The position numbers and the translations under genes were made by a program. The notes beneath the pieces are model-generated. The model worked only from the letters and a program-made list of their open reading frames with translations, had not been told where the DNA came from and ran no database searches. A stretch of 34,835 nucleotides of DNA from Myxococcota bacterium (GTDB taxonomy: Bacteria; Myxococcota_C; UBA6777): contig CAUJFU010000134.1 in assembly GCA_963169055.1 (NCBI GenBank), positions 1 to 34,835 of the forward strand. The letters are read 5' to 3'. The stretch's first letter is position 1. Each line of letters starts with the position of its first letter. Shown in pieces: positions 1-8,183 of the stretch.

Positions 1-1
1 T

Positions 2-145
2 CGGCGTTTGCGGGTGGAATCTGATTTTCCCGATGTGCTGATGGAGATCGACGGTGAGGAATTGGGCCGACTTCCGTTGGTGTGCGAAGTGATGGCGGGG
101 GCATTGCCGTTTCGTCACCTTATGCAAGGCGTGATCAAGCCGTAG
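2..145 (+). CDS. C-terminal end of a probable diacylglycerol/sphingosine-kinase-like lipid kinase (partial)
   Basis: The reading frame is open from the left edge and stops with TAG at 143-145, leaving the last 47 residues of a protein that begins outside the window. The tail contains the pattern MEIDGEELGRLP, followed by a short stretch ending in GALPFRHL. This resembles the closing beta-sandwich of the diacylglycerol kinase / YegS / BmrU family, where a 'DGE..g..P' turn is followed by a last strand ending in a 'pgal.vl' pattern. Such enzymes phosphorylate a lipid hydroxyl at the membrane. The ATP site and catalytic residues lie outside the window, so the family call rests only on this C-terminal signature. 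An NAD-kinase-fold protein of another specificity is possible. Confidence 0.5.
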   Translation, partial: RRLRVESDFPDVLMEIDGEELGRLPLVCEVMAGALPFRHLMQGVIKP

Positions 146-218
146 ATTGCGGCGAGATGAGAGATCTTGGATGGTAGAGAAGGGCATGGGGATGGCGAAG
201 CAGCGGTTTGGGGGGAGG

Positions 219-434
219 CTACTCTTCTTTGTGTGTGTCGTGAGGTTCTTCTTGTGCGGCGGCTTCTTCTTGTTGGATGATGATCTGGGCGAAGAGTTCT
301 TCGCGAAACACCGCGACGGAAGAAGGGGCGGTAATGCCCAGTCGGACCGTTTTTCCTGAGATACTTTTGACAACGACGACGATGTCATCGCCGATACGGA
401 TGCTTTCGCCGGGTTTCCGTGTGAGGATGAGCAT
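219..434 (-). CDS. csrA: Carbon storage regulator CsrA (RNA-binding translational regulator)
   Basis: CsrA/RsmA is a small dimeric protein that binds GGA motifs in mRNA leaders, usually blocking the ribosome binding site, and controls carbon flow, motility and biofilm. The 71-residue protein begins [11 protein letters not shown] and has the IRIGDDI and VRLGITAP strands of the family. R6 and R44 (in VFREE), both important for RNA contact, are present. The C-terminal tail from about residue 55 is acidic and Gln/Glu-rich, slightly longer than the E. coli protein (61 aa). The frame stays open upstream to 623, but family alignment fixes the start at the ATG at 434. A purine-rich GGGAAG lies just upstream. 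It is transcribed alone, away from the neighbour on the plus strand. Confidence 0.95.
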   Translation of the reverse strand: MLILTRKPGESIRIGDDIVVVVKSISGKTVRLGITAPSSVAVFREELFAQIIIQQEEAAAQEEPHDTHKEE

Positions 435-789
435 AATTTCTTCCCGCCTCTTGCGTGCGCTCCCGTGAGGGGAGGACGCTCTTCTGCTGTCTTCGGGGGC
501 TTGCGATGCTTTCTTCTTGTGGTCGAAAGCTCGCCGTGGAGATGTCGGCATAGTTTCTTCGTACACGAATCCAGAAGGAAAGGGAAGAAACCAACAAGCG
601 TCCGAGAATTGAAAAGATAGCACAGTCTTCTTGGGATCTCCAAACCGAAAAATACAAAGTCGTTTGTTTTCGGTGTCTCAGGTGGATCGGTGAGGAGGCG
701 GCCAAGTGGGGGCGTGTTGTATGTGGCTTCGCTTTCGATGTAAAGGAGGGCGTGCGGAAGAAGTTGTGTTGGAGATGGGAGAAATGCGG
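435..789. other. Intergenic region between divergent csrA and a small exported-protein gene
   Basis: About 355 bp separate the csrA start from the likely start of the plus-strand gene. It must hold the csrA promoter and leader. I found no convincing sigma-70 promoter, terminator or RNA gene. A strong AAGGAGG sits at 743-749 but has no well-spaced start codon in the frame of the downstream gene. Confidence 0.4.
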
Positions 790-1209
790 ATGCGAAGGTG
801 GTGTTGGTGTGTTGGGGTCTATGTTTCATTGTGTGGGGCCGTTGAAGCCGCGCCACCTGTTGCGCAAGATAGGCCAGTTGCATCGACCGTTGTTGTGCAG
901 GATGTCATGGGGATGTTTTGGTTTCGCCGTCAAGCGGTGTCTGCGAAGCCATCGGCAGTACCGAAGGCGATCCGCTCTCGGTTGATGTTGCCGTTCGTGG
1001 ATCCTGCGATCCCCAAGGGTGGGGGGCGCGATACGAAGCCAGCAACCACACAATCACCAAAGTCAAAAGGCCCATCGGAACGAAGTTTTGCGGTGAGTCG
1101 TCCTGCGGTGAGTCGTCCTGCGGTGCCTTCGACGGGCCGTCTGCGCAGTCAAGGAGCGCATGGGAAAGAGCCCTATTCTGCAAGCAAACCAAAGCCATCT
1201 GCGCGGTGA
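790..1209 (+). CDS. Small exported protein of unknown function
   Basis: I do not recognise a family. The 139-residue product starts with a short basic n-region and a hydrophobic stretch ending in CGAVEAAPPVAQ, which looks like a Sec signal peptide with signal-peptidase I cleavage after about residue 20. The mature part is low in hydrophobics and rich in Pro, Ser, Arg and Lys, with a VSRPA pair encoded by a 15-bp direct repeat (1090-1119), so it is probably largely disordered. I chose ATG 790 because GGGAG (777-781) is 8 bp upstream; ATG 784 and ATG 775 are also in frame. The stop overlaps the ribosome-binding site of the next gene (gap 9 bp), so the two are probably co-transcribed and both envelope-located. 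Confidence 0.5.
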   Translation: MRRWCWCVGVYVSLCGAVEAAPPVAQDRPVASTVVVQDVMGMFWFRRQAVSAKPSAVPKAIRSRLMLPFVDPAIPKGGGRDTKPATTQSPKSKGPSERSFAVSRPAVSRPAVPSTGRLRSQGAHGKEPYSASKPKPSAR

Positions 1210-1218
1210 GGAGAAAAG

Positions 1219-2697
1219 GTGTTGCGTCAAGAGAGACAAGGACAAAGCCGACAAAGTGCGATCTTGGGGGTATTTTGTGCGTTGTGGTTTCCTGCGTCGG
1301 TGGGGAGTTGGTTGCAGCTTTGGTGGCCGGAGTATCGGTTGGTGATGTGGGCTGTGGTGAGCGCGGCTTTGGGGTTGTGGGTGGGAGGGCGATGGCTTCG
1401 GATGGATGGGGTCTATGGTGGTTTGTGGAGCGTGGTGGCGTGGGTGGCGTTGGGGCCTGTGTTTTTGTGGTTTCCGATGCTGCGGCCTTTTGCGGGGTGG
1501 ATCTTGTTGTTGGGGGCGTTTGTGGGAGGAGTGAGTTGGGGCGGAGCGTGGGGGGTTTTGGCGGATGCGTGGGGGGAGATCTGGTCGGGGACGTTGGATC
1601 TGGGTGAAGCGCCGATCTTTTTGGGGACGTTGATCCTTTTGGGTGTGTTGTTGGCGTTGCCGTTCTTTGTGCGCCCGTATTTAGGGCGTTTGGGGCTGCA
1701 TGTGTTGGTGGGTTTGTTGTGGGGATGGTTTGTGTTGTGGGGGGTACAAGCGGCGGGAGGGGTGTCTCGTTGGGTGTGGGGAGGGTGGTCGCTGGGAGGT
1801 TTGGGTTTGTGCGTGGGGTGGGTGGTGTGGTGGCCTGCATCGTTGCCGAACCACGAGGTGGTTTATTCGGCCTCGGTGGGAGGGGAGCGTGTGACGTTGA
1901 ACGCTCGAAGAGGCGAAGGGATGCAGGTGTTGGCGTTGGTGTCGGAGCGTTCGACGCTGTACCAAAGTATCCAAGCGTATCGAACAGCGGAGATCATTGT
2001 TCATCCTGCGATGGCAAGGAGCAAAGCAAAGCGGCACAAGATCTTGTTGCTAGGCGGCGAGGATGGGACGATCTTGCGTGAGATCGCAAAATATCCCGAA
2101 GGTGCGGAGGTTGTGTGGGTTCCGTTGTTTTCGATCTGGGCTGATTTTTTCCAGAAGGCTCCGCATTTTTCGGAGATCCACGAGCAAGCGAGAAAGCGTT
2201 TACAGATCAAAAAACTTGGTTTATCGGCATTTTTTCAACATTGGGAGTGGTCGGCGCTGTTAGAAAAGATCAAAGCGCAAGGATCGTTTTCGTTGATCTT
2301 CGCGGATCTGCCGCCGCCTACAGAAGCGCTTCAGATGTTGTATACAGCACGCACCAAAAAAGCCTTGCTTGCGATGCTTTCTTTGGAAGGTGTGTTGGTG
2401 GAGTCGTCGGCTTCGCCTTATCGCCAACGACCGCTGTTTTGGTGTCTTGCGGCCAAGTGGGCGGAGGTGGGGGCGTATGTGGTTCCGTTCCATTTGTCGC
2501 CGTCGTTGCTGGGGGATCATGGTTTTGTCTGGGTGCTACGGAAGCCGTTTGAAGCTTCGACACAGCCTCTCAAGATCACCGTCCCTACGCGTTATTTGAC
2601 GCCTGAGCTTCCTTTTCATACGTTTATGCGGTTTGCGCGTGATGTAAATCCCGACGGTCGGGAGATGGAAGGGGCATGCACCCTGCCAAGCTTGTGA
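1219..2697 (+). CDS. Membrane-bound spermidine-synthase-like (SpeE-fold) protein
   Basis: This is a 492-residue protein with a GTG start preceded by GAGGAG (1208-1213). Roughly residues 15-220 form several Trp/Leu/Val-rich membrane segments. Residues ~270-480 form a Rossmann methyltransferase-type domain of the polyamine aminopropyltransferase family: KILLLGGEDG matches the GGGDG nucleotide loop (~279-283), FSLIFADLPPP matches the catalytic D..DP motif (Asp ~362), and TRYLTPELPFHTF matches the usual C-terminal end. The family transfers aminopropyl from decarboxylated SAM to putrescine; membrane-fused members are common but their substrates are mostly unproven. The acidic residue that normally follows the second strand (VELD-type) and binds the ribose is replaced by VWVPLFS, so activity or donor may differ. 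Product uncertain; fold call fairly sure. Confidence 0.8.
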   Translation: MLRQERQGQSRQSAILGVFCALWFPASVGSWLQLWWPEYRLVMWAVVSAALGLWVGGRWLRMDGVYGGLWSVVAWVALGPVFLWFPMLRPFAGWILLLGAFVGGVSWGGAWGVLADAWGEIWSGTLDLGEAPIFLGTLILLGVLLALPFFVRPYLGRLGLHVLVGLLWGWFVLWGVQAAGGVSRWVWGGWSLGGLGLCVGWVVWWPASLPNHEVVYSASVGGERVTLNARRGEGMQVLALVSERSTLYQSIQAYRTAEIIVHPAMARSKAKRHKILLLGGEDGTILREIAKYPEGAEVVWVPLFSIWADFFQKAPHFSEIHEQARKRLQIKKLGLSAFFQHWEWSALLEKIKAQGSFSLIFADLPPPTEALQMLYTARTKKALLAMLSLEGVLVESSASPYRQRPLFWCLAAKWAEVGAYVVPFHLSPSLLGDHGFVWVLRKPFEASTQPLKITVPTRYLTPELPFHTFMRFARDVNPDGREMEGACTLPSL

Positions 2698-2776
2698 GGG
2701 AGGGGTGCTCTGTCGTCGAGACTCGTGAGGGAGAGGTGAGCTGTCGTTGAGGCTCGTGGGGGAGAGGCGGCTTGCC
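2691..2776. repeat. 31-bp imperfect tandem repeat, about 2.8 copies
   Basis: Copies lie at 2691-2721, 2722-2752 and 2753-2776 (partial). The first two agree at 25 of 31 positions; each begins CTYGTGAGGGAGRGGTG. The array starts in the last codons of the spermidine-synthase-like gene and continues into the gap before the Bax-inhibitor gene. The G-rich core resembles the sequence at 6035-6100 read on the minus strand. Confidence 0.75.
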
Positions 2777-2902
2777 ATCGGTGGATGGGCGGATTATGTT
2801 GCGAAGCGATTTTGAGAGAGTTTTTTCATCTTTGCTGTTTTGGGAGTGAGACGAACTCTCTTAAAAAGCAAAGGACCATTCAAAAAAGAAGGAGCACAAC
2901 AG

Positions 2903-3640
2903 ATGGTAAGACGTCATCGACGGGTTGAAGTGTACGAACAGGGCGAAGCACCGAGCTATACACGCGGTTTTCGTATGGAGATGCAGGTAAGCGAAGCGGG
3001 CCGCCAGCTTTTGATGAAGACCTACATGTGGATGTTTGCGGCGCTAAGCGTGACGGGCGTCGTTGCGATGTATGTGTTGAGTTCGCGTGATATCTTGATG
3101 TATCTGCGCATGAATCCCGGTGTGCTGATCGGTATGTTGATTGGCGAGTTGATCTTGGTCGGTATCATCGCAGGGATGGTGCATCGGATGAGTGTTCCTG
3201 TGGCTGCGGGCACGTTCTTTTTCTACGCGGCCTTGAACGGGATTACGCTTGCTCCGTTGTTTTTGATGTACACCAGCACCTCGATCGCAAATACTTTCTT
3301 TATCACGGCGGGGATGTTTGCGGTGACGACGGTGTATGGATACACAACCAAACGCGATCTCACAGGCATCGGACACTTCGCGATGATGGGCTTGATCGGG
3401 ATCATTATCGCGTCCATCGTCAACATCTTCACGGGTAGTTCGATGTTGCATTGGCTGATCTCGGTGATCGGGGTGGTCGTTTTTACGCTGTTGACGGCCT
3501 ACGACACGCAGATGATCGTTCAGATGGGCGAAGAAGGCGATAACAGCAGCCAGACCGCGATCTACGGTGCGCTGGAGCTTTACCTCGATTTCATCAACCT
3601 CTTTATTCTGTTGTTGCGCCTCTTTGGTAGTCGCGAATAA
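2903..3640 (+). CDS. Bax inhibitor-1 / YccA family membrane protein
   Basis: The product (245 aa) has an N-terminal cytoplasmic arm of about 35 residues and seven hydrophobic segments, ending LYLDFINLFILLLRLFG, the typical terminus of the BI-1 (UPF0005) family. Bacterial members such as YetJ are pH-sensitive calcium leak channels, and E. coli YccA inhibits the FtsH protease. The two Asp residues that gate YetJ have counterparts in TAYDTQMI and LYLDFINLF. ATG 2903 was chosen because AAGGAG lies 8 bp upstream; the frame runs further upstream to 2840 without support. It stands alone between the SpeE-like gene and the TPR gene. A weak 8-bp inverted repeat (2815-2822 with 2854-2861) lies in its leader. 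Confidence 0.93.
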   Translation: MVRRHRRVEVYEQGEAPSYTRGFRMEMQVSEAGRQLLMKTYMWMFAALSVTGVVAMYVLSSRDILMYLRMNPGVLIGMLIGELILVGIIAGMVHRMSVPVAAGTFFFYAALNGITLAPLFLMYTSTSIANTFFITAGMFAVTTVYGYTTKRDLTGIGHFAMMGLIGIIIASIVNIFTGSSMLHWLISVIGVVVFTLLTAYDTQMIVQMGEEGDNSSQTAIYGALELYLDFINLFILLLRLFGSRE

Positions 3641-3781
3641 TACGATACCCAAGAGATGGGTACGCGAAGTATGGCGTCGGTGGTGTGCGTGGTATGGCGC
3701 TTGAGCAACGCATCGTGTTTGTGTATTCTTGCTCGACTTTCTGCAACGAAGACCGTGGCACACTACAGGAGGACGTCACTT

Positions 3782-5989
3782 ATGTTCGCTCTGCCACCAG
3801 AATGCCAATCCTTACCCGCAGAGATCCAAGCTGCATTGGTCGATTTTTTTTCGCGGCGTTTGCCTGTGATCCGTTGGATGAGCGGTGCGGGAGATCGCCG
3901 TCGTGCCGCGATCGCGCTCAAGACGTACTTAAAACGCCTACAATACTTCGGTGTATACGAGACCGACGAGATCCAATGGGTCGATGATCTCGAAGCGGCG
4001 CGGGTCGCTCATCAAGCCAGTGCGCGCAGTGCATCGCTTGATGAAAGCCGCGACCTTGCGCTGAAAAGCATCCAAAGCTCCGCAGAAGGATGTGGCCGCT
4101 TGGCGGCTTTGCATGCTGTTCGTGCATGGGTACGGCATCTGGTTTCTCAGCAGCAGCCGTCTTTTTTCTCACCCCAAGACTGTGCCAACGCTGCGGACGA
4201 TGTATCGTTGATGGTGGCTTGGATGATCGTCGGTGATCAACAGCTTGAACCCAACCCCTTCGATCCGTTGTTGCAGCTTTGGGAAGAGGGATTTTGGCCG
4301 ATCGGTCCGCTTGCAGGGAAGTTTGTGATCTTCGCACCAAGCGCTTTGGCGCTTCAAAACAAAGGTGCGCAGATGTACTCTGTCAGCGGTGCGTACGGTG
4401 CAGCGGGGCAATTTGCACCACAACCCTCAGGAACACAGATCACTCCTTCAGGCGATGGGTGGACGATCTCGATGAGTTGGTCGAGCGATCAAATGGAGTC
4501 CCCCCAAGCGGCTGCTCCGTCCTACGGTGGGGCTGCAAACTACCCACCAGCGGGTATGTCACCAGCAGGTGCATACGGGCCGTCTGCTCCATCGCCCTAT
4601 CCACCGCCCCATGACGAAGCGATGGTGACACAAGCACAACGGGGCTTCCAAGCGCCCCCACCGAGCGGGGCTTATGCCCAACCGCAAGGATACCCGTCCT
4701 CCCACGGCGGCGGTATGTCGATGCAACCCGCCTATCCTACGGGGCCAGCGTTTCCTCCACCCTCCGCCCATGATCCCGATCCCTTTTCCGAAGCTGAAGT
4801 CGCGGCCCCGCCCGCGTCAGGTCGCGGGATGATGTTTGGAATCCTCGGACTGTTGGTTGTTTTAGGGGGGGCTGGATGGTTCTTTTTGATCTACGAATCC
4901 ACCGAGCAGATCTATCAAAAAGCCGTCAAAGAGTTGCGTGCGAAGAACTACGCCAAGGCACAGATGCTGCTTGAGCGGGTCATCAAAGAAGACAAGGACT
5001 TTACAAAAGCCTATCGTGGTTTGGCCGACGCGCTTTTCGGCATGGACAAACCGCAAGTCGCTATCGACGCTTACAAACAAGCGATCGCTCGCAACGCAGG
5101 GGACGCGCTCGCGCAACGCAATCTCGGCTACCTCTTGAAGCAACAACAAAACTTTCAGGATGCCGAGTTGGCCTTACAACAAGCGGCACAAAAGCTCTCG
5201 AATGATCCGCTCGTTTGGTTGTATCTTGGCGACGTTCAGGCCGCGTTGAAGCGCCACACTGCCGCAGAGCAAAGTTATAAGCGCGCACTTACAAACAAGG
5301 CCGATCTTGCGGCTGCTTGGAACAACCTTGGAACGGTGTATCTGCGTCAAGCGGAGACCTTGTTCACAACAGCAGCCGCCCTCAATCCCGATATCTTGAA
5401 GCCACCCGCCGACAAAGAAGCCCCCGCTCTCCCACCGCAGATATTGAACCTTGTTCAACAAGCGGAAACAGCTTTCCAAAAGGCCGTTCAATCGGGCGTA
5501 AAGGCACTTTATCATCGGAACCTCGGAAACGCTTTGGCGATGCAAGGAAAAGAAGACCTTGCTATCCAAGCCTATCTTTCGGCACAACAGAGCGATGCCA
5601 ACCAAGTCGAATCGACGGTGAGCCTCGCAGCGTTGATGATCCGACAATATCGCTATGCCGAAGCGTTGCCCTACCTTCAACGCGCCATCCCCGTCCTGAC
5701 ACAAAAAGCGCGGGAAGCCACCAAAGACCCAAGCGTCAAACAAGAGCTTGCAGCCGCTTTGTATAACCTTGGCTTGGCACACGAAGGCGTCGGAAACCGC
5801 GAAGAAGCCGCCAAAGCCTACCAAAGCTACACCCAAGAAGAACCCCAAGATGCCGATGGCTTCTGCCGTTTGGGGCAAGTCCTCAAAGTCTTACGGCAAA
5901 AACCACAAGCCAAACAAGCCTACGAAACTTGCCTGCGCCTCAATCCTTCCGATCAAGATGCCCAACGCACCCTCCGCTCTCTTCGTTGA
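3782..5989 (+). CDS. Single-span membrane protein with C-terminal tetratricopeptide repeats
   Basis: The 735-residue product has three parts. Residues 1 to ~200 form a globular, partly helical region of no recognised family. Residues ~200-345 are Pro/Ala/Gly/Tyr/Gln-rich and probably disordered. A transmembrane helix lies at about 350-372 (GILGLLVVLGGAGWFFL). The remainder, ~375-735, is a run of TPR units with the usual A..LG.....A...Y..AL pattern, including AYRGLADALFGM, AWNNLGTVYL and ALYNLGLAHEGVG. TPRs form a superhelix for protein docking. The order suggests a cytoplasmic N-terminal part and TPRs in the periplasm, but topology is inferred. AGGAGGA (3767-3773) sits 8 bp before ATG 3782, which decides the start; upstream in-frame starts have no such site. 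Partners unknown. Confidence 0.88.
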   Translation: MFALPPECQSLPAEIQAALVDFFSRRLPVIRWMSGAGDRRRAAIALKTYLKRLQYFGVYETDEIQWVDDLEAARVAHQASARSASLDESRDLALKSIQSSAEGCGRLAALHAVRAWVRHLVSQQQPSFFSPQDCANAADDVSLMVAWMIVGDQQLEPNPFDPLLQLWEEGFWPIGPLAGKFVIFAPSALALQNKGAQMYSVSGAYGAAGQFAPQPSGTQITPSGDGWTISMSWSSDQMESPQAAAPSYGGAANYPPAGMSPAGAYGPSAPSPYPPPHDEAMVTQAQRGFQAPPPSGAYAQPQGYPSSHGGGMSMQPAYPTGPAFPPPSAHDPDPFSEAEVAAPPASGRGMMFGILGLLVVLGGAGWFFLIYESTEQIYQKAVKELRAKNYAKAQMLLERVIKEDKDFTKAYRGLADALFGMDKPQVAIDAYKQAIARNAGDALAQRNLGYLLKQQQNFQDAELALQQAAQKLSNDPLVWLYLGDVQAALKRHTAAEQSYKRALTNKADLAAAWNNLGTVYLRQAETLFTTAAALNPDILKPPADKEAPALPPQILNLVQQAETAFQKAVQSGVKALYHRNLGNALAMQGKEDLAIQAYLSAQQSDANQVESTVSLAALMIRQYRYAEALPYLQRAIPVLTQKAREATKDPSVKQELAAALYNLGLAHEGVGNREEAAKAYQSYTQEEPQDADGFCRLGQVLKVLRQKPQAKQAYETCLRLNPSDQDAQRTLRSLR

Positions 5990-6279
5990 TCGCGAAACCC
6001 GCCCCCCCTCCTACGCTTACGAGGGTACATGTTGTTTTACCCTCACCCCGTCGCTACGCGACAGCCCCTCTCCCTGCGACGCTCACAAAGCCTCGCTGCA
6101 AGGTGAGTTCCGCCTCTTTTCGTTTTTTGTGCCTACGTAATACGATCTCCGAGAGATGTGCGATCGAAGGGTCGTGCGTAGACGCCCTATTGTTGGGCAG
6201 CCACACCTTGCTGCCCCTACGTTTTATGATCACACGATGGGCGGATTTCGTATAAGCCCTATGGATCGTTGTGTGTGGA
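5990..6279. other. Convergent intergenic region with dispersed-repeat remnants
   Basis: This 290-bp gap between two converging genes has no coding support. It holds a CCCTC/GAGGG inverted repeat (about 6006-6025), GTCGC-TAC-GCGAC (6050-6062) inside a C-rich stretch, and the GTAGGGGC hairpin at 6195-6220. A 6-bp inverted pair (ATACGA 6140-6145, TCGTAT 6248-6253) brackets the hairpin. I see no classical terminator with a T run. Confidence 0.5.
6195..6220 (-). repeat. GTAGGGGC-type hairpin element
   Basis: On the minus strand the element begins GTAGGGGCAGC and closes with GCTGCCC: a perfect 7-bp stem (6195-6201 with 6210-6216) and an 8-nt loop. It shares the GTAGGGGC head and hairpin layout with the element at 10296-10318. 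Confidence 0.55.
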
Positions 6280-7374
6280 TCAATCGGGTGCGGAACCACG
6301 GGGGCAATCTTCGCCGGGCTTGATGATGGCGAATTCGACGCGTCGGTTGGTGGCGCGTCCGCGTTTGGTGCGGTTGGTGTCGATGGGATGGACAGGCCCG
6401 TATCCGAGGGGGGTGAGTTGTCCTGCGTCAACTTGCTCTCGGACGAGGAAGTTGCGAACGGAGCGGGCGCGTCGTTTGGAGAGGTCGATGTTGTAGGCGC
6501 GTGGGCCACGGCTGTCTGTGTGTCCTTCGATACAAACGCGGATGCCTTTGTTACTGCGGATGGCGTCGGCGACTTCGCGTAGCATGGCGAAGGAGCGCTT
6601 TTGGATCTTGTCGCGTGCGGTCGCGAAGAAGACTTTTTGGCGCAATTCGATCTTTTTGTCTTTGATGACGATCAACTTGTATTTTTTCTTAATGATCTTG
6701 ATGGCGGGACAGCCGTTGGGTTCAACGCCCGGGACGGTGGGGCATTTGTCGCGAAAGTCGGGGATACCGTCGCCATCGCTATCAATGGCTGCATCAGGGC
6801 AACCATCCTCGTCTTGAAAGCCGTTTTTGTCTTCGGGTTCAAAGGGGCATTTGTCGCGGAAGTCGGGGATGCCGTCGTTGTCGGAGTCGCGTTCACCGTC
6901 AGGACAACCGTCGCTGTCTTCGTAGCCTTGGTAGTCTTCGGGTTGGGTGGGGCATAGATCGCGACAATCGGGGATGCCGTCGCTGTCGGTATCTTTGGCG
7001 CAAGGATCGATCTTGGGGACAGGTCGTGGACGGGGGCGGGGTCGAGGTTTGGGTTTGCCGATACATTTCCACATCTCGCCGCGTTTTCGGAAGACTTCGA
7101 CTTCTTCGCGGGCCAGTTTTGCCCAAACGACGGCGCGTTTCATGTGCCATTCGGCGAGGATATGTTGGCCTTGACGGAGTTCGGTTTCTGTAAATTCGGT
7201 CTCTGCGCGGGCTTTGGCATAGGAATAAGGCGCACACAAGCGTGCGCCATCTTTGTCCATCGCGTTGACTTGGGTTTGTAGCCAGTCAAGGCGGGTGCGG
7301 ACTTCGGGGCCGGTGGCGCAGCTCGGCAACAACAAGAGACACCATGCGCTCAACAAAACAAGATAACGTCTCAA
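6280..7374 (-). CDS. OmpA-family lipoprotein with thrombospondin type-3 repeats
   Basis: The 364-residue protein begins with a lipoprotein signal (LLLLPSC, Cys19). Residues ~25-105 form an alpha-helical DUF4398-like region, followed by a KPKPRPRPRPR linker. Three calcium-binding TSP3 units follow (DTDSDGIPDCRDLCP, DSDNDGIPDFRDKCP, DSDGDGIPDFRDKCP). The C-terminal OmpA/MotB domain starts near 255 and has IEGHTDSRG, LSKRRARSVRNFL, and RATNRRVEF, which bind meso-diaminopimelate in peptidoglycan. It should tether the outer membrane to the wall through the stiff Ca-loaded stalk. The start is TTG at 7374: GGAGG lies 6 bp upstream and the first in-frame ATG is after the signal peptide. It follows the DUF4398-type gene by 94 bp on the same strand, probably one operon. 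Confidence 0.95.
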   Translation of the reverse strand: MRRYLVLLSAWCLLLLPSCATGPEVRTRLDWLQTQVNAMDKDGARLCAPYSYAKARAETEFTETELRQGQHILAEWHMKRAVVWAKLAREEVEVFRKRGEMWKCIGKPKPRPRPRPRPVPKIDPCAKDTDSDGIPDCRDLCPTQPEDYQGYEDSDGCPDGERDSDNDGIPDFRDKCPFEPEDKNGFQDEDGCPDAAIDSDGDGIPDFRDKCPTVPGVEPNGCPAIKIIKKKYKLIVIKDKKIELRQKVFFATARDKIQKRSFAMLREVADAIRSNKGIRVCIEGHTDSRGPRAYNIDLSKRRARSVRNFLVREQVDAGQLTPLGYGPVHPIDTNRTKRGRATNRRVEFAIIKPGEDCPRGSAPD

Positions 7375-7468
7375 CGTAGACCTCCGCGTTGGATTCGTAT
7401 GAACCGACAGATTCGAGCGTACCGCAGGTCTTGCGTGAAGGAAAACCTACGGAGAAGGGATGGCGGTA

Positions 7469-7876
7469 TCATTCGACGATGCGTTTTCGCAAGTAGTTGT
7501 TGCCGGGAGCGCTATTCTCTTTCATGTAGCGCTGTTCCATGATCTTGGCGCGGTCGCAGACGACAGGAGGCTTTTTCTGTTGGGTTTGACGCATCTCTGC
7601 GAGGCGTTGGGCAGCTTTGGCGTAGGTAGCGGCTTGTGAGGCGAATTGAGCGGCAGCTTCAAAGTCCGAGAAGCCGGCTTCTTCGACGGCTTTCCGCATA
7701 TAGGTTTGAGCGGCGTAGTATTCAAAGCACGCCCATTCCCATGCTTTGGCGTTTTTGGCGTTTTGCTCGGCTTCGGAGGCTTCCATGATCGAAGAGATGT
7801 ATTGAACGGGTCCACAACCGAGGTGGAGACCGATCATTGCAACAAAGAGGGCGACAAGAAAAAGCGAACGAGGCAT
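7469..7876 (-). CDS. DUF4398-type lipoprotein
   Basis: This 135-residue product starts with a lipoprotein signal ending in LHLGC (Cys21). The rest is mostly helical and Ala/Glu-rich, with AKAWEWACFEYYAAQTYMRKAVEEA and ASQAATYAKAAQRLAEM, resembling the DUF4398 family of small envelope lipoproteins that often sit next to, or are fused to, OmpA-like proteins. The downstream neighbour carries a similar helical region before its TSP3 repeats, so this looks like a partner or a paralogue of that region. ATG 7876 has GAGAGGA about 9 bp upstream. Function unknown; a structural role at the outer membrane is inferred. Confidence 0.85.
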   Translation of the reverse strand: MPRSLFLVALFVAMIGLHLGCGPVQYISSIMEASEAEQNAKNAKAWEWACFEYYAAQTYMRKAVEEAGFSDFEAAAQFASQAATYAKAAQRLAEMRQTQQKKPPVVCDRAKIMEQRYMKENSAPGNNYLRKRIVE

Positions 7877-8183
7877 GCGATACGTTCCTCTCTTTGGGGT
7901 CTAGCGCAAGATCATCTGGCCTGTGGTTGGCGGACTTCTCGTCGAGACGAAGCCTCGAAGGGGGAGAGAGCATCTGAGGAAGGGAACCCGCGAAGGCTCG
8001 GTGATCTTGCGAGACGGCACAAAAATCCTCTTGTGTGGGTAGCAGAAGCAGGCTCCTCTTGTCAAGTTCGATGGCTTTCGCGTAGATTCGCATCGGCGCG
8101 GAACCTGTGGTGTTTTCGTGCGAAGAGGATGTCGAAAAGAAGTCCGAAAAGGATGTGCTTGGACGAAAGAAGATGAGGCATGG
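7877..8183. other. Divergent intergenic region between the OmpA operon and the exbB operon
   Basis: The 307-bp stretch carries promoters for both directions. I see one plausible plus-strand promoter (8059-8088) and no RNA gene. A small inverted repeat TCTCG-T-CGAGA lies near 7937. Confidence 0.4.
8059..8088 (+). promoter_or_regulatory. Possible sigma-70 promoter of the exbB-exbD-tonB operon
   Basis: TTGTCA (8059-8064, 5 of 6 to consensus) is followed after 18 bp by TAGATT (8083-8088, 4 of 6). It points toward exbB about 95 bp downstream. Matches of this quality arise by chance, so this is tentative. Confidence 0.3.

Noticed and set aside
435-623. N-terminal extension of CsrA
   Set aside because: The family starts exactly at MLILTR; the upstream frame has unrelated composition.
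905-1840. A 311-codon minus-strand frame rich in Thr and Pro
   Set aside because: It mirrors the G/T-rich membrane region of the SpeE-like gene and the exported-protein gene; the Thr/Pro composition is a by-product of the opposite strand.
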